Assembly (NCBI GenBank): GCA_018971065.1
Contig: JAGWVC010000015.1
Location: 1-52,583, forward strand
Reading direction: 5' to 3'
DNA from: Sphingomonadales bacterium
GTDB taxonomy: Bacteria > Pseudomonadota > Alphaproteobacteria > Sphingomonadales > Sphingomonadaceae
Length of the DNA stretch: 52,583 nt
A model generated the notes under the pieces. It had not been told where the DNA came from, did no database searches, and saw nothing but the letters and a program-made list of their open reading frames with translations. This document shows, in pieces, positions 1 to 8,267 of this stretch; within the stretch, counting starts at the first letter, position 1; each line of letters opens with the position of its first letter. A program made the position numbers and the translations under genes.

Positions 1-109
1 CTTCAGCAAACTCAAGCAATTCCGACGCGTCGCGACACGCTTCGAGAAAACTGCTCGAAATTACCTCGCCATCATCACACTCGCCGCAACAATCTTATGG
101 CTCCGGTAA
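1..109 (+). CDS. IS5-family transposase, C-terminal end (gene runs in from outside the window)
   Basis: Reading from base 2, 35 codons are open to a TAA at 107-109. The peptide contains TRFEKTARNYLAIITLAA and ends in ILWLR. This matches the conserved tail of IS5-family (IS427-like) DDE transposases, where the segment around RFEKTARNYLA carries the last part of the catalytic domain. The sense strand points toward the alcohol dehydrogenase gene, which is on the other strand. Only the tail is visible, so it cannot be judged whether the element is intact. Confidence 0.8.
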   Translation, partial: FSKLKQFRRVATRFEKTARNYLAIITLAATILWLR

Positions 110-122
110 GTGTCCACACCAC
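1..122 (+). mobile_element. Right end of an IS5-family insertion sequence
   Basis: The transposase reading frame ends 13 bases before a CTAG at 123-126. The bases between, around GTGTCCACAC (110-119), resemble the terminal inverted repeat of IS427-type elements, and CTAG-like targets are known for some IS5 subgroups. The exact boundary is inferred, because the left end is outside the window. Confidence 0.5.
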
Positions 123-1130
123 CTAGGGCTTTACCAGCACCTTAACCGCCGCGAACGGGTCGGCCTGCATCGCGAACGCGGCGCCCAGGTCCGCCAGCGC
201 GAACCGGTGCGTCACCAGTGGCGACAGGTCGATGGCTCCGCGCGCCAGCAGGTCGATCGCCGCCGCGAACTCCGTGTCATAGGCAAGCGCGCCCGAAACC
301 CGCAATTCGTGCAGCATCACCAGGCGCAAGTCGGCAAGCGGCTGCTCGTGCGGGTCCGCCACGATCACCAGCCGGCCATCGCGCGCCAGTGATCGCACCC
401 CGGCGGCCAGCGCGTGTCCGCTGCCGGCACAGTCGAAAACGAGGTCCGCCGAGGCCAGCGCTTGCGCCTCATAGGGAACGGACCATGTGCCGAACCATTC
501 TCCCGCGAACGCCTGCGGCAGGGCTTCGGCCGGATCGTGCACCGCCAGCGCTCCCATCCGCATGCCCAGGTCTCGCCGCAACGGGCTGGGGTCCACCGCG
601 ATCACGCGGCTGACCCCCATCGCGCGCAGGCAGGCGATCACGCTCAGCCCGATCGGCCCCAGACCGAACACCACCACCTTGTCGTCGGGCCGGGTTTCGC
701 CCCTTGCAACGGCATGCAAGGCCACGGCCAGCGGTTCGGCCATTGCGGCCGCTTCGTCGTCAAGCGTATCGGGCAGACCGAACAGGTTCCGCCCCGGTGT
801 CGCGGCGGGCAGGCGCACTTGCGCGGCAAAAGCGCCCGGCACCCGCCCTAGCCCGATCAGGTCGGCCATCGGGTTAACGGTGACGCGATCGCCGATGCGC
901 ACCCCGGTGATCGGCCCACCCGTCGCGACGATGCGCCCGGCGAACTCATGCCCCAGCACCGCCCCGGCAACCGGCGGCCCGTGCCGCCACATTGCCAGGT
1001 CCGTGCCGCAGATGCCCACACAAGCCACCTCGATCAGCGCGTCGCCTGGCTCCAGCGCGGGCACCGGCACGGTTTCGATCGATATGACCCGCGGCGCGGA
1101 CAGGCGCCCTGCTGGTTGTGTTGTTGCCAT
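123..1130 (-). CDS. Zinc-dependent alcohol dehydrogenase (MDR family)
   Basis: A medium-chain dehydrogenase of 335 residues, expected to oxidise a secondary alcohol or polyol with NAD(P). The N-terminal GroES-like domain shows the catalytic zinc ligands Cys41 (GICGTD) and His61-Glu62 (GHEF). A later AEPLAVALHAV supplies the usual glutamate. The Rossmann fold has GLGPIG. The lobe that normally holds four structural-zinc cysteines is shortened to a cysteine-free stretch around NPMADLIGLGRVP, so the structural zinc is probably absent. The chosen ATG has AAAGG nine bases upstream; an upstream in-frame start would add 16 unlikely residues. The stop codon lies in the CTAG bordering the IS element. 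The gene is divergent from an IclR regulator that probably controls it. Confidence 0.85.
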   Translation of the reverse strand: MATTQPAGRLSAPRVISIETVPVPALEPGDALIEVACVGICGTDLAMWRHGPPVAGAVLGHEFAGRIVATGGPITGVRIGDRVTVNPMADLIGLGRVPGAFAAQVRLPAATPGRNLFGLPDTLDDEAAAMAEPLAVALHAVARGETRPDDKVVVFGLGPIGLSVIACLRAMGVSRVIAVDPSPLRRDLGMRMGALAVHDPAEALPQAFAGEWFGTWSVPYEAQALASADLVFDCAGSGHALAAGVRSLARDGRLVIVADPHEQPLADLRLVMLHELRVSGALAYDTEFAAAIDLLARGAIDLSPLVTHRFALADLGAAFAMQADPFAAVKVLVKP

Positions 1131-1140
1131 CCGAAACGCC

Positions 1141-1157
1141 TTTCGATTGCAATGAAA
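1141..1157. promoter_or_regulatory. Possible IclR operator between adh and iclR
   Basis: The spacer between the two divergent genes holds an 8-bp palindrome, ATTGCAAT, flanked by TTTC and GAAA with the arms one base out of register. It lies just upstream of the alcohol dehydrogenase start. Its size and place suit an IclR-type site, but this rests on symmetry alone. Confidence 0.3.
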
Positions 1158-1211
1158 CCCGCCTCCACGCCCTGCCACATCGACAGAATATAGGCGCCTT
1201 CATTTTTTGCG

Positions 1212-1240
1212 TTGACGCTTTCGCCGGTTGCGCAGATTAA
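1212..1240 (+). promoter_or_regulatory. Sigma-70-type promoter for the IclR gene
   Basis: TTGACG (1212-1217) and GATTAA (1235-1240) are separated by 17 bases, close to the housekeeping consensus. The inferred start of transcription falls about 20 bases before the iclR ATG and leaves room for its GAGAGGAG ribosome-binding site. Confidence 0.5.
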
Positions 1241-1264
1241 TGCAACACGTGAGAGGAGATTCAT

Positions 1265-2080
1265 ATGTTCGCAGCCGCACCCACGGGCGGAAAGGCTCTC
1301 GAATCGGGCAAGACCAAGATCGCCAAGCGCATGATCGAGGTGCTCGAATTCTTCGCCAACGGCCATGATCGGGCCACCGTGATGGATATCGTCCGCCATT
1401 ATGGCCGGCCGCAATCGAGCACGTCGGAACTGCTGTCCGCGCTGGTCCAGTTGGGCCTGCTGTACAAGGACCCGCAGGCCCGCACCTATTCGCCAACCCC
1501 GCGGCTGGCCGCGCTTGGCGGTGCGTCGCAACCCAGCGTGATCGCGAACGGCCAATTGTTCCGGTTCATGGACCAGCTTGCCCAGAGCACGCGGCTGACG
1601 GTCCTGCTGTGCGGGTCGGTGGGAACGCACGCGCAGGTTTTTCGCATCAGCCAGGGGCAGCGCAAGGGAGTCGGCATCGGTTGTGGCGACAGCGTGCTGC
1701 TTTCCGACAGCGCCTTGGGCCTGTTGCTGCTGTCGGCGCAGGGGCAGGAGCGGGCGGGGCGCATGCTGTGGCGGTTGAATGCCGAGGCGCCGCCGGAACG
1801 ACGCTTCAGCCTGGCCACGCATGGCCAGCAGGTCGCGGCTTGTGCCGCAGCCGGCCATGTCACCGGTGAACTGGGTTTCTGTCCCCGGACACGCGTTACG
1901 GCGGTTCTGTTGCCCGACACGCTGGCGGGACGGCCGCTCGTGTTGGGTGTTTGCCACTCGGACAAGACCGCGATCGACAGCGGCGCGCTCGTGGCAACGC
2001 TCAGCCACGGCATCGCCCGCTGCAATGCCGGCGAGGACGGTTGCGGTTCCAGCCTTGTCCGCAGCATCGCGTTGCAATGA
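1265..2080 (+). CDS. IclR-family transcriptional regulator
   Basis: A 271-residue regulator. An N-terminal winged helix-turn-helix (about residues 20-85, MIEVLEFFANGHDRATVMDIVRHY onward) is followed by an effector-binding domain with the family's GxG and late cysteine positions (LGVCHSD). GAGAGGAG stands directly before the ATG. It is divergent from the alcohol dehydrogenase and lies 102 bases upstream of the aldehyde dehydrogenase, so it is likely a local regulator of an alcohol-to-acid oxidation pathway. The effector is unknown. The N-terminal domain is less typical than that of the second IclR protein near the right end of the window. Confidence 0.8.
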   Translation: MFAAAPTGGKALESGKTKIAKRMIEVLEFFANGHDRATVMDIVRHYGRPQSSTSELLSALVQLGLLYKDPQARTYSPTPRLAALGGASQPSVIANGQLFRFMDQLAQSTRLTVLLCGSVGTHAQVFRISQGQRKGVGIGCGDSVLLSDSALGLLLLSAQGQERAGRMLWRLNAEAPPERRFSLATHGQQVAACAAAGHVTGELGFCPRTRVTAVLLPDTLAGRPLVLGVCHSDKTAIDSGALVATLSHGIARCNAGEDGCGSSLVRSIALQ

Positions 2081-2182
2081 CAGGGCGCGGCAAGCACGCC
2101 GGGGCCAGCCCGTGGGGGCGGTAACGTCCGGCTTCGTCGAATTTTCCCGCGAGATTCGGGAATGCATGCAAAGGAATCTGCC

Positions 2183-3649
2183 ATGACCATGTTTCCCGAA
2201 GGCAAGCTCTATATCGATGACAAGTTGCGCGCCGCCGCCGGCAACGCCACGTTCGACGATGTCAGCCCGTGGACCGGCGCCGTGATCGGCCGAGCCGCCG
2301 ATGGAACCGCCGCCGACATGGAGGAGGCCATCGCGGCCGCCCGCCGCGCGTTCGACCATTCCGACTGGTCCACAAATACCGCGCTGCGCCGCGATCTGGT
2401 CTGGAAGCTCTGCGAAAAGCTGCGCGCCAGTCGCGACCGGCTGGCCGAGCTCGCCCGCCACGAATGCGGCGCCGCGCAAGGCGCGATCGCCTTCGCGCAC
2501 GTCGATCGCCCGCTGTCGTTCTTCGAGAAGATCTTCGAGATGTTCGACTCGATCGAATGGGACAAGGATTGCGGCGAGATCGAGATGATGGGCCGCCGCC
2601 ATCACCGCCTCGTCGTCAAGGAAGCCGCCGGCGTGGTCGGTGCGATCGTGCCGTGGAACGTGCCGTTCTACATCACCGTCGGCAAGGTCATCCCGGCCTT
2701 GCTGGCGGGCTGCACTGTCGTCCTCAAGCCCGCGCCCGACACACCGCTGATCGGCGCCATCGTCGGTGAACTGGCCGCCGAAGTCGGCTTCCCGGCTGGC
2801 GTACTCAATGTCGTCACCGGCAAGGACCCGGCGTTGCTGGGCGAAATGCTGGTCACCGATCCGCGCGTGGACGTGATCTCGTTCACCGGTTCCACCGCGG
2901 TGGGCCGCCGCATCATGGAAAAGGGCGCGCCCACGCTCAAGCGGCTGTTCCTCGAACTGGGCGGCAAATCGGCGCAGATCGTGCTGGAGGACGCCCCCGA
3001 TTTCGCGACAGCGGTCGCCTCGAACCTCGTCTGCTTCCACGCCGGGCAGGGCTGCGCCAACATCACCCGCCTGCTGGTTCCGAAAAGCCGCTATGACGAG
3101 GCGGTGATGGTGCTCCAGCACGCCTATGCCGCCTATTCGCAGGCCTGGGGCGATCCGGACGATCCGATGAATGTCATGGGCCCGCTGATTTCCGCCCGCC
3201 AGCGCGATCGGGTGATGGGCTATATCCAGGCCGGCATCGCCGAGGGCGCGCGCCTGCTTGCCGGCGGCACCGCGCCGTCCGATCGCGGCGGCGGCTTCTT
3301 CGTCGAGCCGACCTGCTTCGTCGATGTGAGCAACGACATGACAATCGCGCAGGAGGAAATCTTCGGCCCGGTGCTGGCGGTGATCCCGTTCGAGGACGAC
3401 GAGGACGCCATCCGCATCGCCAACGACAGCGAATACGGCCTGTGCGGCGGCGTCACCTCGGCCGACGAAGCGCGTGCCGTCCGCATCGCCCGACGCATCC
3501 GCACCGGCACGATCGGCGTCAACGGTGGCATGTCGATCGATGTCGATCTGCCGTTCGGCGGCTACAAGGCCAGCGGCGTCGGCAAGGAATGGGGCATGGA
3601 AGGGTTCGACGAGTATCTCGAAACCAAGGCGCTCGTCGTCGCGCGATGA
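2183..3649 (+). CDS. NAD(P)-dependent aldehyde dehydrogenase
   Basis: An aldehyde dehydrogenase superfamily enzyme of 488 residues, expected to oxidise an aldehyde to a carboxylic acid in the cytoplasm. The general base Glu258 lies in LELGGKSA and the catalytic thiol Cys291 in GQGCANITR; IFGPVLAVIPF and the C-terminal PFGGYKASG are also typical. The chosen ATG is preceded by AAGGA at good spacing; an in-frame ATG seven codons earlier has no ribosome-binding site. The stop overlaps the start of the following TetR gene by four bases. Together with the nearby alcohol dehydrogenase it would convert an alcohol to an acid for CoA activation. Confidence 0.92.
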   Translation: MTMFPEGKLYIDDKLRAAAGNATFDDVSPWTGAVIGRAADGTAADMEEAIAAARRAFDHSDWSTNTALRRDLVWKLCEKLRASRDRLAELARHECGAAQGAIAFAHVDRPLSFFEKIFEMFDSIEWDKDCGEIEMMGRRHHRLVVKEAAGVVGAIVPWNVPFYITVGKVIPALLAGCTVVLKPAPDTPLIGAIVGELAAEVGFPAGVLNVVTGKDPALLGEMLVTDPRVDVISFTGSTAVGRRIMEKGAPTLKRLFLELGGKSAQIVLEDAPDFATAVASNLVCFHAGQGCANITRLLVPKSRYDEAVMVLQHAYAAYSQAWGDPDDPMNVMGPLISARQRDRVMGYIQAGIAEGARLLAGGTAPSDRGGGFFVEPTCFVDVSNDMTIAQEEIFGPVLAVIPFEDDEDAIRIANDSEYGLCGGVTSADEARAVRIARRIRTGTIGVNGGMSIDVDLPFGGYKASGVGKEWGMEGFDEYLETKALVVAR

Positions 3650-4317
3650 GCATCGAACGGGCTTCGGCTGCGACAGGGCGCAAGCTTGGTCGCAAGGGCC
3701 TGGAGACGCGCGAACGCATTCTGCAGGCGATGCTGGCGCTGGTCGGTGAAGCCGACGGTCCGCCGGTGACGCTGACCAGCGTCGCGCGCGCAGCCGAGGT
3801 TCGCCTGCCCAACCTCTATCTCTATTTTCCGGATTTCGGCGCGCTGGTCCTGGCCGCGCTCGATGCGGTCATGGCCACCGCCGAGTTCGGCTATCTTGAC
3901 CGGCTGCGCCGGCGTTGGCCGGATGACGGTATCGAGGCCGCCTGCCATGCATTCCTGACCGATCACCTCCGCTTCTGGCAGCGCAATGCCCGGCTGCTGC
4001 ACATGCGCAATGCGCTGGCCGACGCCAACGACTTGCGCGTGCTGGAATGGCGCACCCGCGCCACGCGCCCGCTGATCGAGCTGCTGGTCACGCAGATGGA
4101 CGTGCTACCCGGTCAACTTGGCGGCGCCAGCGCGGTCGCCACCGTGCTGATGACCGGCATCGAACGCCTCGCCACCGTGATCACCAATCCCAATTTCGCG
4201 CTGGTGTGCCATGCCGGCGTGCCGACGCTGCGGATCGACGACCTTATCGCGGCCGAGGCGGAAGTGATCGCCGGTGCCATGGCGCAACGCCGGCGCCATG
4301 CCGCTCCGACAGCCTGA
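3646..4317 (+). CDS. TetR/AcrR-family transcriptional regulator
   Basis: A 223-residue regulator with an N-terminal DNA-binding domain (about residues 17-65: ERILQAMLALVGEADGPPVTLTSVARAAEVRLPNLYLYFPDFGAL, given here as the helix-turn-helix span) and a helical ligand-binding domain. It overlaps the aldehyde dehydrogenase stop as ATGA, so translation is probably coupled. It converges on the P450 gene with only 30 bases between them and no clear terminator. Its ligand is unknown; a hydrophobic pathway intermediate is a reasonable guess. Confidence 0.85.
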   Translation: MSIERASAATGRKLGRKGLETRERILQAMLALVGEADGPPVTLTSVARAAEVRLPNLYLYFPDFGALVLAALDAVMATAEFGYLDRLRRRWPDDGIEAACHAFLTDHLRFWQRNARLLHMRNALADANDLRVLEWRTRATRPLIELLVTQMDVLPGQLGGASAVATVLMTGIERLATVITNPNFALVCHAGVPTLRIDDLIAAEAEVIAGAMAQRRRHAAPTA

Positions 4318-4347
4318 CCGGACGCGGGATCGGCTACCGGCGCTTCG

Positions 4348-5631
4348 CTACCACACCAGCGGCACCGCCGCCGGGCCCACCACGCCGCCCGGCTTGTACC
4401 GGATCACGTGGCCCGGCTCGATGGCAAAGCGGGGAATGCGCTTCAGCCACTCCTGCAACGCCACCTTCACCTCCATCCGCGCCAGGTGCCCGCCCATGCA
4501 CGAATGCACACCCACGGTGAAAGCCAGGATCGTCTTGCGCGGGCGGTCGAAATCCACCGCGAGTGGGTTGGGGAACACTTCGGGGTCGAAGTTGGCGGCG
4601 GGCAGCATCGTGAACACGCGATCACCCTTCCTGATCCGCACGCCCCGAATCTCGCAATCCTGCATCACGAACCGCGTGCCGAACGTCGTCGAGAACCGGC
4701 GCAGCAATTCTTCCACCACGGCGTCGATGTCGTCGGGACGGTTGCGGATTTCCTCGACCCGATCCGGGTTCTTCGCCAGCCATGCCCAGATGTTGTTCAG
4801 CGCCGCGTAAACCGTGTCGAGCCCGCCGATGAACAGGAAGCAGACGAAGCCGAACACCTCTTTCGCCGACAGCGGCCGCCCGTCGATTGCGGCGTTGGCG
4901 ATCAGGCTGATGACGCCGTCATCGGGGTTCGCCTGCTTCTCGGCAATCGCCACCTTGAGGTACGCGACCGCCTTGGCCAGCGCCGCGCCCGAAACCTCGG
5001 GGCTGCCGCCGTGGATCATGTCGTCGGCCCATTCGACAAAGGTCGGCAGCATGTCCTGCGGCAGGCCCATCACGTCGAGGAAGATCGAGACCGGGAACGG
5101 GCGCCCGAACGCGGTGGTGAATTGCACCGTCTCGCCCGGCTTGTGGCTGGCCGCGATGCCCTCGATCAGATCGATCGCGCGCTGGCGGATCTTGCCTTCC
5201 AGCGTCTTGATGCCTGCCGGGCAGAACAGCGGATCGACGATGTTGCGATACTTGCGATGATGCGGCGGGTCGATCTCCTGCGGGATGAAGAAGAAATAGT
5301 CGTCGGGGTCACGCGGGAACGGCACCGCTTCCAGATTGCGGAAGATTTCGGCGTGGCGCAGGATATGGATGCAGTCGGCATGCTTGATGAAGTTCCAGCT
5401 ATTGCCGAACGCCCCCGGATTGTAGAATACCGGCGGCAACGTTTCGTGCAGCGAGGCCATGTACTCATAGGGTTCCGCCAGGAATTCGGGCGAAGCCATC
5501 AGCTTGGCGTCGTGCACCAGCCCGGGCGGCACATGCGCGGGAATCGCGTCCCAGCCGATCTGGCGGGGAAGGTTGGGCTGCACCGGGTTCACCGGGTCCT
5601 GGACGTAACTCTCGAATGCCTGGACGGTCAT
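4348..5631 (-). CDS. Cytochrome P450, P450cam (CYP101)-like
   Basis: A soluble bacterial P450 of 427 residues that hydroxylates a small hydrophobic substrate using ferredoxin-supplied electrons. The I-helix oxygen-activation motif is FIGGLDTVYAA, the K-helix ExxR is EELLRRF, and the heme-binding loop is FTVGVHSCMGGHLAR with Cys378 as iron ligand. The GGLDTV segment and the C-terminal PLVW closely resemble P450cam of the CYP101 family, several members of which are known from Novosphingobium and act on terpenoid ketones. The chosen ATG has GAGGGG eight bases upstream. No ferredoxin or ferredoxin reductase gene is in the window, so its redox partner must be elsewhere. It is divergent from a MaoC hydratase gene. 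Confidence 0.93.
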   Translation of the reverse strand: MTVQAFESYVQDPVNPVQPNLPRQIGWDAIPAHVPPGLVHDAKLMASPEFLAEPYEYMASLHETLPPVFYNPGAFGNSWNFIKHADCIHILRHAEIFRNLEAVPFPRDPDDYFFFIPQEIDPPHHRKYRNIVDPLFCPAGIKTLEGKIRQRAIDLIEGIAASHKPGETVQFTTAFGRPFPVSIFLDVMGLPQDMLPTFVEWADDMIHGGSPEVSGAALAKAVAYLKVAIAEKQANPDDGVISLIANAAIDGRPLSAKEVFGFVCFLFIGGLDTVYAALNNIWAWLAKNPDRVEEIRNRPDDIDAVVEELLRRFSTTFGTRFVMQDCEIRGVRIRKGDRVFTMLPAANFDPEVFPNPLAVDFDRPRKTILAFTVGVHSCMGGHLARMEVKVALQEWLKRIPRFAIEPGHVIRYKPGGVVGPAAVPLVW

Positions 5632-5680
5632 GGCGTTTCCCCTCGCTGCGTCGAAAAACCGCCCCTTGCACGGGCGGGGC

Positions 5681-5705
5681 AATATTGAAATTGACGTCGA
5701 TCATT
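5681..5705. promoter_or_regulatory. Shared 25-bp motif in the P450/MaoC divergent promoter
   Basis: The 139-bp spacer holds ATATTGAA followed by TGACGT and TCATT. The same arrangement recurs at 8243-8267 between the acyl-CoA synthetase and the 3-beta-HSD-like gene, with about 18 of 25 positions identical. Both contain TGA-N6-TCA, an inverted repeat that could be read by a dimeric regulator such as the neighbouring TetR proteins. Confidence 0.4.
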
Positions 5706-5770
5706 TTGATTATCCGGCGTTGCCCCGGTATCGTCGGGGCGCTACCATCGCGACGGGAAAAGGAGCCGTG

Positions 5771-6964
5771 ATGCCCGCCAATCTGGACAGCATGCTCGGC
5801 CGCTCGGCAGAGGTGGCACCGTTCGACTACGAAGAACGCGACGCGCTGCTGTACGCGCTGTCGATCGGTATGGGGCAAGACCCGCTTGATCCGGCCGAAC
5901 TCGCTTTCGTGCTGGAAAAGCCGGCGCTGCGCGTGGTGCCCACGCTGGCCTCGGTCCTCGGCGCACACGCGCACGAGGCGGGTTTGCTGTGGCAGGGCGG
6001 GCTGCTCGACCCGGCCAGCATCGTTCACGGCGAGGAGCGACTCGAACTGCACCGGCCGCTGCCCGCCGCCGGCACCCTGGCCGGGCGCAAGCATGTCTGC
6101 GACGTCGTGGACAAGGGGGCGGGGCGGGGCGCGATCATCACCGTGCGCAAGGAATTGCATCTCGGCGACGGCATCCCGGCGATCACCTGCGATCAGCGCA
6201 TTTTCGTGCGCGGCGGCGGCGGGTTCGGCGGCGGTCCCGGCAGCTTCACCGATCTGAAGCCGGTCCCCAATCGCCCCGCCGATGCCATGATCCACGCCCA
6301 GACCCGCCCCGAGCAGGCGTTGCTGTATCGCCTGAACGGCGATCGCCACCTGCTGCATGCCGATCCCGATTTCGCGCGTCGTGCCGGCTTCGAACGCCCG
6401 ATCCTGCATGGCCTGTGCACGTACGGTATCGCCTGCCGGGCGGTGCTGGCAGAAGCTTGCGGGCACGATCCGTCGCGACTGCGCCGTTTCGCCGCGCGGA
6501 TGTCGGCGCCGGTCTACCCCGGGGACACGCTTGCCACCGAGGTGTGGCGCGATGGCGACCAGATCGCATTCCGCACCACCGTTCCCGCGCGCGGGGTCAC
6601 GGTGCTGGACTGCGGTGCGGCGACAATCGGTCCCGGGCGGGCGTTCGCGCCCTGGTCGCCTCAGGACGCCTGTGCCGGGGCCGGCCAGTATGCGTCGCGC
6701 AAGGCCTTCTTGTACAGCTTGCCGGTGGGCAGCCGGGGCAGTGCGTCGGTGAAATCGACACTGCGCGGCGTCAACTGGCGGCCCAGCCGCGCCTCGACGA
6801 ACGCGCGAATCTCGGCGGCCAGCTCGGGCGAGGGGGCAATCCCCGGCGCCGGTTCCACCACCGCCTTCACCTCCTCGCCGAGTTCCTCGTTGGGCACGCC
6901 GATCACCGCCACGTCGGCCACCTTGGGGTGCAGCGCCAGCACGTCCTCGATCTGCTGCGGATAG
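5771..6964 (+). CDS. MaoC-type hot-dog hydratase with an abnormal run-on C-terminus
   Basis: The first roughly 290 residues are a double hot-dog enoyl-CoA hydratase 2 / MaoC-like protein, expected to add water to a 2-enoyl-CoA. The hydratase dyad is intact: Asp191 and His196 in LNGDRHLLHADP, followed by GFERPILHGL. AAAAGGAG lies five bases before the ATG. A paralogue at 50.0-50.9 kb stops after 290 residues. Here no stop occurs until 6964, so the frame runs about 100 further residues into the antisense of the convergent acyl-CoA synthetase gene. That tail is Ser/Arg/Ala-rich and looks like antisense reading. Either the native stop was lost or a sequence error hides it near 6640-6665. Function is confident; the end is not. 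Confidence 0.75.
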   Translation: MPANLDSMLGRSAEVAPFDYEERDALLYALSIGMGQDPLDPAELAFVLEKPALRVVPTLASVLGAHAHEAGLLWQGGLLDPASIVHGEERLELHRPLPAAGTLAGRKHVCDVVDKGAGRGAIITVRKELHLGDGIPAITCDQRIFVRGGGGFGGGPGSFTDLKPVPNRPADAMIHAQTRPEQALLYRLNGDRHLLHADPDFARRAGFERPILHGLCTYGIACRAVLAEACGHDPSRLRRFAARMSAPVYPGDTLATEVWRDGDQIAFRTTVPARGVTVLDCGAATIGPGRAFAPWSPQDACAGAGQYASRKAFLYSLPVGSRGSASVKSTLRGVNWRPSRASTNARISAASSGEGAIPGAGSTTAFTSSPSSSLGTPITATSATLGCSASTSSICCG

Positions 6965-8208
6965 ATGTTCACCCCGCCCGAGATGATCATGAACGCCTTG
7001 CGGTCGGTCAGGAACAGATAGCCGTCCTCGTCGAGATAGCCGACATCCCCCACCGACATCCAGCCGGAGTGCCGGGGGTTGGTCGCGCTGCCGGTCTTGT
7101 CAGCCGCCTTGTGATAGACAAAGCTCGAATTGTCGTTTGGCTCGCCATAGATCATCCCCGGCGTCCCCGCCGGCAGTTCGTTGCCCTCGTCGTCGCAGAT
7201 ATGCAGCTTGCCCCGCGCGCTGCGGCCAACCGAACCGGGCCGCTCCAGCCACTCGCGGCTCGATATGCGGGTGAACGCCACGCCCTCGGTGGACGAGTAG
7301 AACTCCTCGATGATCGGCCCCCACCAGTCGATCATCGCCCGCTTCACCTCCACCGGGCACGGCGCCGCCGCATGGATCGCGCAAGCGTGGCTTGACAGGT
7401 CGTACCGCCCGCGCACCTCGTCGGGCAGCTTCAGCATGCGGATGAACATCGTCGGCACCCACTGGCTGTGCGTGACGCGGCAGGATTCGATCAGGCGCAG
7501 CGCCTGCTCCGGTTCGAAGCGGTCCATCACCACCACGGTGGCGCCCGCCTGGATCGCCGCCGCCGTCCACGTCACCGGCGAGGAATGATAGAGCGGCGCG
7601 GGCGAAAGATAGACGCTGTCCGGCCCGAAGCCGTAGGGTTCGACGATCGACTGGAACGCCGGGTTACCCAGTTCCGGCCCCTGCTCGCGCAGCGCGCGCA
7701 GGATGCCCTTCGGCTTGCCGGTGGTGCCCGATGAATAGATCATCAGCGAACCGGCGCATTCGCGTTCCAGTGGCGTCGGCGGCATTGCCGCGATGGCCGC
7801 TGCATAGTCACGGCAACCGTCGATGCCCCCGTCGATCGCAAGCCGGATCGGGCAGGCCGCCGACAGGCGCGCCAGTTCGCTCGCGCCCGCGATCGCCGCC
7901 GAGACAATCAGCGCCCCGGCATCGCAATCCGCGACGATATAGGCGGCCTCGACCGGCGCCAGGTGCCAGTTGATCGGCGTGAAATACAGCCCCGAACGGA
8001 GGCACGCCCAGGCAACGACGATGAATTCCGTCTGGTTTTCGCAGTAGAGCGCGAGGTGGTCGCCGCGTCGCAGCCCTTCGGCGTGAAGCAGTTGCGCCAG
8101 ACGATTCGAGCGCTCGTCGAGTTCGCGATACGTCAGCATCTCGTCGGTCGCCGGGCAGATCACCGCGGGCTTGTCCGGTTGGCTTCGGGCATGGGTCCCT
8201 GGATACAT
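6661..8208 (-). CDS. Acyl-CoA synthetase (AMP-forming)
   Basis: An ANL-superfamily ligase of 515 residues that activates a carboxylic acid to its CoA thioester through an acyl-adenylate. Visible signatures are the P-loop MIYSSGTTGKPKGI, the YSSTEG motif that binds adenine, GWMSVGDVGYLDEDGYLFL with the ribose-binding aspartate, the hinge region before KAFMIISGGVNIYP, and the C-terminal catalytic lysine in LPTGKLYKKAL. AGGAGA precedes the ATG at suitable spacing. It is convergent with the MaoC gene, whose frame enters its 3' end, and divergent from the 3-beta-HSD-like gene. The substrate is probably the acid made by the P450 and dehydrogenases of this block. Confidence 0.92.
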   Translation of the reverse strand: MYPGTHARSQPDKPAVICPATDEMLTYRELDERSNRLAQLLHAEGLRRGDHLALYCENQTEFIVVAWACLRSGLYFTPINWHLAPVEAAYIVADCDAGALIVSAAIAGASELARLSAACPIRLAIDGGIDGCRDYAAAIAAMPPTPLERECAGSLMIYSSGTTGKPKGILRALREQGPELGNPAFQSIVEPYGFGPDSVYLSPAPLYHSSPVTWTAAAIQAGATVVVMDRFEPEQALRLIESCRVTHSQWVPTMFIRMLKLPDEVRGRYDLSSHACAIHAAAPCPVEVKRAMIDWWGPIIEEFYSSTEGVAFTRISSREWLERPGSVGRSARGKLHICDDEGNELPAGTPGMIYGEPNDNSSFVYHKAADKTGSATNPRHSGWMSVGDVGYLDEDGYLFLTDRKAFMIISGGVNIYPQQIEDVLALHPKVADVAVIGVPNEELGEEVKAVVEPAPGIAPSPELAAEIRAFVEARLGRQLTPRSVDFTDALPRLPTGKLYKKALRDAYWPAPAQAS

Positions 8209-8242
8209 CGCTTCAGTCTCCTGCCCGGTCGCGCGCGGTCGG

Positions 8243-8267
8243 CATATTGAATCTGATGTATGTCATT
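8243..8267. promoter_or_regulatory. Second copy of the shared 25-bp promoter motif
   Basis: ATATTGAA, TGATGT and TCATT occur in the same order and spacing as at 5681-5705. It lies 35 bases upstream of the acyl-CoA synthetase ATG on one side. On the other side it overlaps the first possible start of the 3-beta-HSD-like gene, which argues for a later start of that gene. Confidence 0.4.

Noticed and set aside
1034..3121. Antisense frame of 695 codons across the IclR and aldehyde dehydrogenase genes
   Set aside because: It crosses two real genes and a promoter and has no recognisable domain.
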